A stretch of DNA of 11,380 nucleotides from positions 1-11,380 of the forward strand of contig JBFWIM010000059.1 of the NCBI GenBank assembly GCA_050255995.1, in the 5' to 3' direction. The notes beneath the pieces were generated by a model, which worked only from the letters and a program-made list of their open reading frames with translations, did no database searches and was not told the DNA's origin. The DNA comes from Intestinibacillus sp050255995 (lineage in GTDB: Bacteria; Bacillota; Clostridia; Oscillospirales; Butyricicoccaceae). This document shows positions 1 through 5,638 of this stretch, piece after piece (position 1 is the first letter of the stretch; every line of letters starts with the position of its first letter). The position numbers and the translations under genes were made by a program.

Positions 1-1537
1 CGCGCGTATCGGAGGCGGCATCCTGCCCGTCCGCCGCAGCGTCCTTGGTGGTTGCGGCGGCTGTGCCGCTGTCCTTGACATAAACCAGATTGTCGCGCTG
101 GATTGCCGCGACCGGGACGGCCAGCACGTCGGCAGACTTGCCGGTGATGATGGAAGCGTTGACGTTCATGCCGGGCAGCAGCTCTGCGGGCGGGTTGTCG
201 ATCTGGACGGTGACCGGATAGGTGGTCGCGCCGTTCGTCGTGGTGCCGGCAACGCTGATTTTGGTGATCTTGCCGGTGAAGCTTTCACCATCGAGCGCAT
301 CGACTTCGACCTGCACTTCCTGGCCCACCTGAACCTGATTGACGTCAAGCTCGTCGAGCGCGATGTCAAAGGTCAGCGAGGACATGTCATAGATGACCGC
401 GAGGGCGGACACGCCGGAGGAGGAGTCGATCGAATCTCCAACCTGGGTGGTCTTTGTGACGACGGTGCCGGAAATGGGCGCGGTGACCTTGTAATCATCC
501 AGCGAGTCGATGGTATTCTGGAGGGAAAGCTCGGCGTTCTTGAGAGAGATCGCCGAATTCTGCACCTGGCTTTCCAGGCTGGTGCTGGTCATCTTGCAGA
601 CGACGCTGTCGGCGCTGACGGACGAGCCGCTGCGGACGGGGACAGACGCCACCGTGCCGGCGGCTTCCGCCGTGATGGTGCTTTCGGCGTTGTACTCGAA
701 GGCGGCGCCGCTGTTGCACGCGATGCCGTTCACCGTCGCGGTGCCGGATGCGGACGGGGAGAGCGCGCCGGGATTCGTGACCCCAATCGTCACATAGCGC
801 ACCATCTGGTAGCCGTCCAGCACGGTGTCCGCGCCGTCGATTTCGGTAATGCTGCCGGAAAGCGTTTCAAAGCTGCCGTCGATTGTGACGGTCGCGCCCT
901 CGCCAACATAGAAGGATTTGGCGTCGGCCGAGTTGAACGGCACCTTGAGCTTCATCACCGCGCTGTCACGCAGGGTGGCGATGGTATCACCCGCTTTGAC
1001 GTCGTCGCCGACCTCCACGGAAACGTCGGTGATAACGCCGCCCTTTTTGGCTTTGACGCTCAGGTCGGCCAGGCTTTCGAGCTGCTGCTGATAGCTGAGC
1101 TGGCTCTGCTGCAGGGAAAGGCGGCTTTTTTCAATGCTCTCCTCGACGTCCGTGGAGTCGATCGTGTAGAGCAGCTGGCCCTTTTCAACCGTGTCGCCCT
1201 CTTCGAAGGTGCAGGTGAGCACTTCGCCCTTTGCCAGCGTCGTGACGTTGTACTGGTTGATCGGCTCAAGTGTGCCCGTGCCGGTCAGCGTTGTCGTGAT
1301 GTCACGGCGGGTGACTTCTTCATCGGTATAGGCCGCGGTGTCATCCGTCTTTTTGCCAAACAGGAAGTGCGCGGCGGCGCCTGCCGCAATGGCGACGAGA
1401 AGCAGGATCGCAATGAGGCGTACGCGTTTTTTGCGGGGCTTTTTGCGGGCCGGCGCGCCCGTTGCGGTGGGAAGCGCGTCCGCTGTTGCCGGTGCGGGCG
1501 CTCTCTCTTTCCGTTTCCATATAAACGGCAGATTCAT
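1..1537 (-). CDS. Membrane-fusion (HlyD/MacA/YknX-type) efflux adaptor, partial
   Basis: Adaptor subunit of an export pump. In Gram-positives such proteins are membrane-anchored, face outward, and usually work with a MacB-type ABC transporter. The frame stays open for 512 codons from ATG at 1537 and leaves the window at the left edge, so the C-terminus is missing. The start follows an AAAGGA ribosome site at about 1549-1555. Visible parts: a basic, Ala/Pro-rich cytoplasmic leader (1-39); one membrane segment (about 40-60); a lipoyl half-motif (about 98-127, GEVLTCTFEEGDTVEKGQ); a Gln/Leu-rich coiled-coil hairpin (about 129-158); the second lipoyl half (about 162-190); and a beta-barrel stretch (about 192-285). 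A second lipoyl half (287-316), a second hairpin (318-348), its closing lipoyl half (350-371, APISGTVV) and a beta-barrel/proximal domain (383-480, LLPGMNV, VPVAAI) follow. The Ala/Thr/Asp-rich residues near 490-512 look like a linker. ABC-transporter partner genes would be expected beyond the left edge, which is inference. Confidence 0.9.
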   Translation of the reverse strand, partial: MNLPFIWKRKERAPAPATADALPTATGAPARKKPRKKRVRLIAILLLVAIAAGAAAHFLFGKKTDDTAAYTDEEVTRRDITTTLTGTGTLEPINQYNVTTLAKGEVLTCTFEEGDTVEKGQLLYTIDSTDVEESIEKSRLSLQQSQLSYQQQLESLADLSVKAKKGGVITDVSVEVGDDVKAGDTIATLRDSAVMKLKVPFNSADAKSFYVGEGATVTIDGSFETLSGSITEIDGADTVLDGYQMVRYVTIGVTNPGALSPSASGTATVNGIACNSGAAFEYNAESTITAEAAGTVASVPVRSGSSVSADSVVCKMTSTSLESQVQNSAISLKNAELSLQNTIDSLDDYKVTAPISGTVVTKTTQVGDSIDSSSGVSALAVIYDMSSLTFDIALDELDVNQVQVGQEVQVEVDALDGESFTGKITKISVAGTTTNGATTYPVTVQIDNPPAELLPGMNVNASIITGKSADVLAVPVAAIQRDNLVYVKDSGTAAATTKDAAADGQDAASDTR

Positions 1538-1573
1538 AGCACAGTTTTCCTTTCTATGTAAGCAATGTAATCC

Positions 1574-1603
1574 ATTATGATCAGGATACCGGGTTCCTGT
1601 GAA
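1574..1603 (-). promoter_or_regulatory. Candidate sigma-A promoter for the efflux adaptor
   Basis: On the minus strand TTCACA (1603-1598) is separated by 18 bases from CATAAT (1579-1574). Each hexamer is one mismatch from consensus. Transcription would begin near 1567, giving a leader of about 30 bases that contains the ribosome site. Placement fits the adaptor gene well, but no start site can be proven from sequence. Confidence 0.5.
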
Positions 1604-1720
1604 GGTTCTGTGTCCAAACTGCGTATATTTCCGTATTACCCTAAAAAGCCGGAACGGCACGGGCGCGCGGAACGGTGTGTGCCGCCATCTTACAGGAACT
1701 CTGCGACGCGCACAGCGCAC

Positions 1721-1735
1721 TGTACAAGTTGTACA
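1721..1735. promoter_or_regulatory. 15-base palindrome, candidate operator
   Basis: TGTACAA-G-TTGTACA is a perfect inverted repeat around one central base. It sits in the divergent control region, about 120 bases upstream of the adaptor promoter and 190 bases upstream of the AraC promoter. The half-site GTACAA recurs at 1915-1920, directly before the AraC -35 element. This symmetry is typical of a dimeric repressor site; the binding protein is unknown. Confidence 0.4.
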
Positions 1736-1830
1736 TAAATTAAAAGCAAGATTGTGGATATTGTCTGGTAAAAAGGTGTATTTCAAGCCGCATGCTGCAC
1801 AGAGGAGGGCAAGAGAGCAGTAAATGCACG

Positions 1831-1906
1831 CAAAGGCCATCCGATTTTTATAAAAACGGGCAGCGCGCTTTGCGCGGGATACGGTTTGGCATGCGGATGG
1901 CCTTTG
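1831..1906. repeat. Long inverted repeat with nested hairpins
   Basis: CAAAGGCCATCCG (1831-1843) is exactly complementary to CGGATGGCCTTTG (1894-1906). The 50 bases between the arms contain the palindrome TTTTTATAAAAA (1845-1856) and a CGCGC-TTT-GCGCG hairpin. There is no U-tract on either side, so it is not a normal terminator. It could be a terminator interrupted by an insertion, a small mobile-repeat remnant, or a structured control element just upstream of the AraC promoter. Confidence 0.5.
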
Positions 1907-1925
1907 TGAAAATCGTACAAGAACA

Positions 1926-1953
1926 TTGACACATACGCTGGATATGATATACT
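1926..1953 (+). promoter_or_regulatory. Strong candidate promoter for AraC regulator at 2010
   Basis: A perfect TTGACA (1926-1931), a 16-base spacer and TATACT (1948-1953) are present, with an extended -10 (TGATATACT from 1945). Transcription would start near 1960, leaving a leader of about 50 bases. A GTACAAG motif abuts the -35 element at 1915-1921, where an activator or repressor could act. Confidence 0.75.
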
Positions 1954-2009
1954 AAAATGGAACGAAATCATACGGTATTTCGGATACCAAAACCCGTGAG
2001 GGGGAGCCT

Positions 2010-2873
2010 ATGCCGCTGTATATGTTTAAAAAAGATACAACTTCCTGCTGCGCTTCTGGGGATGCCCCGCATCTGGTTTTTGTCAGTGACGTGGAGGCCG
2101 CATATTCCAAAATGTCGCGTCCGCTTCACAGCCATGATAACCTGATTGAAATTGCCTATGTCTACGAAGGCAGCGGTACGCATCTGGTAGGCAGCCGCAG
2201 CTATACGGCGCGCAAGGGAGATGTTCTCATTTACAATCAGGGCGTCGTGCACGATGATGATTCGCTCCCCAATACGGTTGAGCGCATGGTTTGTCTGGGG
2301 TTTACAGGGCTGCAGCTGAACGGCCTGCCCAAAAACCACCTCCTGCCGCCCGGCGCGGTCGCGCTGGTGCACACCGGCGAACACAGCGACGAACTTGCCG
2401 TGATGTTCCGCGCCATTTACCGCCAGATGGAGGGCAGCCGCGAACTGGCGGAGGAATTCTGCAACGCGGCGCTGGGCGCCATCCTGCTGCTCCTGAGGCA
2501 GCTAATCGCCGAGGGTGATTATGCTGGCGGAAAGGAGCATGAACTGGTGGGCGCCATGAAGGCTTACATTGACCGGAACTACGCCGAATCGCTTACGCTG
2601 AACGGCATTGCGGAGGCTTTTTACATCAATCCCTACTATGCCTCGCATATTTTCAAGTCGGTCATGGGCTATTCTCCCATCCAGTACATCACGCGCCGCC
2701 GCATCGGCGAGGCGCAGAGCCTGCTCATTTTTACAAACCACAGCGTCACTCAGATCGCCGCAATGGTCGGCTACGACAACCCGAACTATTTCAGCACCGT
2801 GTTTAACAGGCTGGTCGGCATGTCGCCCGTAAAATACCGGCAGAGCTGGACGAAACAGGACGGCAGCACTTAA
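2010..2873 (+). CDS. AraC-family transcriptional regulator with cupin N-domain
   Basis: DNA-binding regulator of 287 residues, the normal length for a sugar- or effector-sensing AraC protein. The N-terminal part (about 38-85) is a cupin-type beta-barrel with His40, His42 and Glu47 (HSHDNLIEIAYVYEGSG) and a later GDVLIYNQGVVH segment; these residues often line the ligand pocket. The C-terminal part (about 180-280) is the double helix-turn-helix domain: first helix pair near 197-216 (GIAEAFYINPYYASHIFK), second near 245-266, with the family signature VGYDNPNYFSTVFNR followed by GMSPVKYR. ATG at 2010 follows GAGGGGGAG at 1998-2006. It has its own strong promoter and ends at a terminator, so it is a single-gene unit. 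The target is unknown. The divergent efflux adaptor or the gene's own promoter are the nearest candidates, by inference only. Confidence 0.93.
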   Translation: MPLYMFKKDTTSCCASGDAPHLVFVSDVEAAYSKMSRPLHSHDNLIEIAYVYEGSGTHLVGSRSYTARKGDVLIYNQGVVHDDDSLPNTVERMVCLGFTGLQLNGLPKNHLLPPGAVALVHTGEHSDELAVMFRAIYRQMEGSRELAEEFCNAALGAILLLLRQLIAEGDYAGGKEHELVGAMKAYIDRNYAESLTLNGIAEAFYINPYYASHIFKSVMGYSPIQYITRRRIGEAQSLLIFTNHSVTQIAAMVGYDNPNYFSTVFNRLVGMSPVKYRQSWTKQDGST

Positions 2874-2886
2874 ATGGATAAACAAT

Positions 2887-2928
2887 AAACGCCCCGGCCG
2901 CATCGATAATGATGCAGCCGGGGCGTTT
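2887..2928. terminator. Bidirectional terminator between AraC and MATE genes
   Basis: AAACGCCCCGGC (2887-2898) pairs with GCCGGGGCGTTT (2917-2928). After one C/A mismatch an inner GCATC/GATGC stem follows, with loop GATAAT. T-rich tails leave both sides, which suits the two convergent genes ending at 2873 and 2940. Confidence 0.88.
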
Positions 2929-2939
2929 TAGCGCTTTGG

Positions 2940-4334
2940 TCATGCCACCGCAGGATCCTCGGGCTCGGGCCTCGTAATTTTTTTGACCCATTTCCAGCTC
3001 CGCAGCCGGATAATCACCGGGATGGCCTTATAGAGCTGATCCCACTTGAGCAGGAAGAACACAATGATGGGGGGACAGTGCAGCGCGAACGCCGCGATTG
3101 CCGCACCGGGGACGATGATGAACCACATGCTGATAAAGTTCAGCTTCATACTGAAGGAGGTGTCGCCGCCGCCGCGGATGATGCCGGTGTCGCAAGCCAT
3201 TTGGTAGGCCGTGCCGACCGTCGTGATGGCGAGCACCAGCATGAACTGCAGAGCGAGGCTGTGCGCCTCCGGTGAAATGTTGTACATCGTAAGCACACGC
3301 TCGCGCACAAGGAAGATCAGCAGCCCGGTGATTACGCCGATGGTCAGGAACAGCAGCTGCAGCGTCGTCACAAGCGCGTGCAGCTTGTGCTCGTTGCCCT
3401 CGCCGATGGTCCGGCCGACGACAATGCCCGATGCGCTGGCCGCACCGTACGCCACAACGGAGATGATCTGAAAGACGATGGTGGCGATGGAGTTCGCCGC
3501 GATGGCCGCCGCGCCCATATGGCCGAGAATACCGGTCTGCACCATCTGCGCGACGCCCCATTGCGCCTGGTTCAGCAGCACGGGCAGCGAGACCCTTTTG
3601 TAGTCATGGATAAAGGAGGTGTCGATAAACACCAGCTTGCGCAGCGTCAGATTGAGGTTATGCTCGCGGTATTTCAGATAAAAAATGACGATGATCAGCT
3701 CGACGCAGCGCGCAATCAGCGTCGCAATGGCCGCGCCCTGAATGCCGAGACGCGGGAAGCCGAGGTTGCCGTAGATCAGCAGCGAGTTCAGGCAGATGTT
3801 GATGCACAGTGTGGAAAAGGAGATGACGTAGCCGATGGTGACAACGCCGATCGAGCGCAGGGAGGCGACCAGAATGTTGGTGACGGTGAAGATGACATAG
3901 GTAAAGCAGATAATCTGCAGATATTTAACGCCTTCCGCAATGACAGCCGCGTCGTTTGTCAGCAGGCCGAGCACCTGACCGGGGAAGAAAAACACCAGCA
4001 GGAACATGAACACAGCCATGCCGCCGCCGAAGCGCAGCGCAACGCCGATGATGTGCGGGATTGGCTGCAGGTTCTTTTTGCCCCAGTACTGCGAGCCCAG
4101 GACAACCGCGCCCTCGCCCGCGCCGACGACCAGCATTTGCAGCAGGAACTGGATCTGGTTGCAGAGCGCGGAGCCGGACAGTGCGGTCTCGCTGTACGCG
4201 CCCAGCATGATATTATCCGCCAGGTTTACACTGTACGTCAGCAGATTCTGCAGCGCGATTGACAGTGTGAGGATGATAAAGCTGCGGTAAAAACTCTTTT
4301 CTTTGACGATATTCAACACGGAAAGCGCCCCCAT
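2940..4334 (-). CDS. MATE-family efflux antiporter
   Basis: Inner-membrane antiporter of up to 464 residues, expected to export drugs, toxins or metabolites in exchange for Na+ or H+. The protein is almost entirely hydrophobic, with about 12 membrane segments in two homologous halves. The first begins near 17-45 (LSIALQNLLTYSVNLADNIM) and the second near 246-275 (VSLPVLLNQAQWGVAQMVQT). Family-type stretches include LNSLLIYGNLGFPRLGIQGA (182-201) and IIRGGGDTSFSMKLNF (385-400). A charged tail (443-464) ends the chain. The first ATG (4334) has only an A-rich, poor ribosome site. GTG at 4319 or TTG at 4316, preceded by GGGGG, would give a protein 5-6 residues shorter and may be the true start. 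Substrate cannot be read from sequence. The AraC gene at 4636 is divergent and may control it. Confidence 0.93.
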   Translation of the reverse strand: MGALSVLNIVKEKSFYRSFIILTLSIALQNLLTYSVNLADNIMLGAYSETALSGSALCNQIQFLLQMLVVGAGEGAVVLGSQYWGKKNLQPIPHIIGVALRFGGGMAVFMFLLVFFFPGQVLGLLTNDAAVIAEGVKYLQIICFTYVIFTVTNILVASLRSIGVVTIGYVISFSTLCINICLNSLLIYGNLGFPRLGIQGAAIATLIARCVELIIVIFYLKYREHNLNLTLRKLVFIDTSFIHDYKRVSLPVLLNQAQWGVAQMVQTGILGHMGAAAIAANSIATIVFQIISVVAYGAASASGIVVGRTIGEGNEHKLHALVTTLQLLFLTIGVITGLLIFLVRERVLTMYNISPEAHSLALQFMLVLAITTVGTAYQMACDTGIIRGGGDTSFSMKLNFISMWFIIVPGAAIAAFALHCPPIIVFFLLKWDQLYKAIPVIIRLRSWKWVKKITRPEPEDPAVA

Positions 4335-4384
4335 CTTTTTTGTTCATTTCTTTGGTCGGTGATTGGGTTTCGGAAAATACCTAT

Positions 4385-4423
4385 GAAAAAATGCTCTGCC
4401 TAAATCACACAGAGCATTTTTTC
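4385..4423 (-). terminator. Terminator-like hairpin in the MATE leader, possible attenuator
   Basis: GAAAAAATGCTCTG (4385-4398) and CAGAGCATTTTTTC (4410-4423) form a perfect 14-base-pair stem with an 11-base loop. A- and T-runs are built into the arms, so it resembles an intrinsic terminator on either strand. It lies between divergent genes, where no transcript should normally end. A premature-termination element about 50 bases ahead of the MATE start is one explanation; an unseen small RNA or a relic of a lost gene are others. Confidence 0.55.
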
Positions 4424-4484
4424 AGTTTGGGGAAAAGGTCGAACGGCTAAAGAAAAAATCCAAACCTATCCGTGTAAAAAAATA

Positions 4485-4567
4485 AGTGCAACAATAGTTA
4501 AGCTTTTTTCTTAGCATGTTTATCTTACTCAATTTGTCCGCTGAATGCAATAAAAAAACAGTGCAAC
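4485..4567. repeat. Two direct AGTGCAAC repeats, candidate AraC sites
   Basis: AGTGCAAC occurs at 4485-4492 and 4560-4567, 75 bases apart, each preceded by a T-A7 tract (TAAAAAAA). A shorter TGCAA lies at 4546-4550. The right copy covers the -35 position of the AraC promoter. The left copy, read on the minus strand, gives TTGCAC, a possible -35 for the MATE gene with a weak -10 (TAGGTT) 17 bases on. Paired direct repeats at -35 regions are a typical binding layout for AraC proteins. Confidence 0.35.
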
Positions 4568-4581
4568 TCATTCATATTTTA

Positions 4582-4590
4582 TGCTATTAT
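4582..4590 (+). promoter_or_regulatory. Extended -10 promoter for AraC regulator at 4636
   Basis: TGCTATTAT (4582-4590) is an extended -10 element. The base positions 17 upstream (TGCAAC, 4562-4567) match the -35 consensus poorly and overlap an AGTGCAAC repeat, which would fit an activator-dependent promoter. The leader would be about 40 bases. Confidence 0.45.
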
Positions 4591-4635
4591 AAAAAGCAGA
4601 TACTGACGTGCTTTATGTCAGAAAGGAGACACGGT

Positions 4636-5508
4636 ATGAAGGTGCTGAGCGAGGCCGGGGTTTTGTCCCAGTCGGAGCGCTTTTTTTCCACGCCGTCGGC
4701 GGTGGCGCGGCGTTTGTTTTTTTATGTGACCCGGTGCGGACACTATTATTGCGACGGGAATTATGACTTCAAGGACACCTGTGAGATCAGTCAGCTGGAA
4801 AGCCATCGGAATTTTTTCCTCATCTATCTCCGCGCGGGCTCGCTGAACTTCATCGCGGACGGCGAGGCGTTTACCGCCGAGCGGGGGCAGCTGGCGCTGA
4901 TTGACTGCCGCCGGCCGCACCGGTATTTCGCGCCGCATGGCGCCGAGACGATCTGGATCCACTTCGACGGCGCGAACGCCCGGGATTTTTATGAGCAGAT
5001 TCTCGCCTTTCACGGCGGCAGGCACGTGTTTTATCCGACGGGCGACAGCCGTGTGGAACGGGAAATGGCGCAGATCGTCTCCAGTCTCAAAAGCGGCATG
5101 TCCGTGCCCGAGGTCGAGTATTCCCAGCGGCTTTACGGCATCCTGTGCGGCCTGCTGTTCCCGCGTTCCGCCGCGGGCGCGGAGGACGACGACAGCCCGA
5201 TCGCCAAGGCAGTCCGTTATATTGACGCGCACCTGTTTGAGGAGCTTTCCGTGGAGCGAGTGGCGGGGGCGGTAAACCTCAGCCCCTCCCATTTTTCCCG
5301 GCAGTTCCGCAGCCGCACCGGCTTTTCCCCGCATGAATATATTGTGCTGCACCGCATTGACGAGGCCAAAGCGCTGCTGCACGGCACGGGTCTTTCGGTC
5401 AAGGAGATCGCTTACCGGGTCGGCTATCACAGCGAGGCCAACTTCATCGCATCGTTTACGGACAAGGTGGGCGTGTCGCCCGCGACCTTCCGCAAAAGCC
5501 CGATGTGA
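4636..5508 (+). CDS. AraC-family transcriptional regulator
   Basis: DNA-binding regulator of 290 residues. ATG at 4636 is chosen because GAAAGGAG (4621-4628) precedes it at correct spacing. An in-frame ATG at 4516 would add 40 residues without ribosome site or family resemblance. The N-terminal half holds a cupin-like sensor (about 53-112) with SHRNFFLIYLRAGSLNFIAD, a GQLALIDCRRPHRY segment and an aromatic-rich WIHFDG strand. A linker with an acidic AEDDDS run (about 182-187) leads to the double helix-turn-helix domain (about 190-290): ELSVERVAGAVNLSPSHFSR, then LSVKEIAYRVGYHSEANF and GVSPATFRK. It is divergent from the MATE gene and shares its control region, so control of the pump is plausible. 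The downstream SEDS gene has its own promoter, so joint transcription is not required. Effector is unknown. Confidence 0.92.
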   Translation: MKVLSEAGVLSQSERFFSTPSAVARRLFFYVTRCGHYYCDGNYDFKDTCEISQLESHRNFFLIYLRAGSLNFIADGEAFTAERGQLALIDCRRPHRYFAPHGAETIWIHFDGANARDFYEQILAFHGGRHVFYPTGDSRVEREMAQIVSSLKSGMSVPEVEYSQRLYGILCGLLFPRSAAGAEDDDSPIAKAVRYIDAHLFEELSVERVAGAVNLSPSHFSRQFRSRTGFSPHEYIVLHRIDEAKALLHGTGLSVKEIAYRVGYHSEANFIASFTDKVGVSPATFRKSPM

Positions 5509-5590
5509 GCGGCGGCGCGGGTTCTTTTGCCGTACATTTCTTAAAGTTATCGGAATTTTCCTGCGCCCGCCAGCAAATGACAGCAAACTG

Positions 5591-5599
5591 TGATATACT
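5591..5599 (+). promoter_or_regulatory. Extended -10 promoter for the FHA-SEDS/PBP operon
   Basis: TGATATACT at 5591-5599 is an extended -10 element identical to the one before the AraC gene at 2010. There is no good -35 at the usual distance (CAGCAA at 5571-5576), which an extended -10 can partly offset. Transcription would begin near 5606, about 33 bases before the ATG, with a GGGAAAGGAG ribosome site at 5621-5630. Confidence 0.55.
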
Positions 5600-5638
5600 G
5601 GAGACGCACAAAATCCCTCCGGGAAAGGAGACTGGTTT

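Larger units (their letters stand above)
1538..2009. other. Divergent intergenic region, adaptor / AraC regulator
   Basis: This gap of about 470 bases lies between two genes transcribed away from each other. It holds a promoter for each neighbour, a 15-base palindrome at 1721-1735 and a long inverted repeat at 1831-1906. I see no convincing protein gene. A GTG-initiated frame at 1599-1823 lacks a ribosome site and resembles no family known to me. The middle section (about 1610-1720) shows no feature I can name. The size and content suggest a shared control region, with the AraC protein at 2010 a natural candidate regulator. Confidence 0.6.
4335..4635. other. Divergent intergenic region, MATE / AraC
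   Basis: About 300 AT-rich bases separate the oppositely oriented MATE and AraC genes. The region contains a terminator-like hairpin in the presumed MATE leader (4385-4423), two AGTGCAAC repeats (4485-4492 and 4560-4567) and an extended -10 for the AraC gene. The codons upstream of 4636 in the AraC frame do not resemble AraC sequence, so the region is read as non-coding. Confidence 0.6.

Noticed and set aside
1599..1823. 74-codon GTG-started frame in the adaptor/AraC intergenic region
   Set aside because: No ribosome site, no recognisable motif, and it overlaps the adaptor promoter and the 15-base palindrome.
1824..1853. Nine-residue leader-peptide candidate (MHAKAIRFL) overlapping the left arm of the inverted repeat
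   Set aside because: The nearest GAGGAGGG site lies about 14 bases away, too far, and the frame lies upstream of the AraC promoter, so it would not be on that message.
3378..4262. 294-codon plus-strand frame opposite the MATE gene
   Set aside because: The product is rich in Asp/Gln/Arg/His without any hydrophobic core, typical of the antisense of membrane-protein codons, and has no evident ribosome site.
4516..4635. N-terminal extension of the second AraC regulator from ATG at 4516
   Set aside because: The extension covers the likely promoter and the AGTGCAAC repeats, has no ribosome site, and the internal ATG at 4636 has an excellent one.
2010..5508. Idea that the two AraC regulators arose by recent duplication
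   Set aside because: Outside the shared helix-turn-helix signature the two sequences differ widely in sensor domain and linker, so they are separate members of a large family.
5492..5530. Stem GCAAAAG-CCCG / CGGG-tt-CTTTTGC at the end of the second AraC gene as a terminator
   Set aside because: It overlaps the stop codon, has a bulge and a GC-rich 15-base loop, and no U-tract follows; too weak to call.
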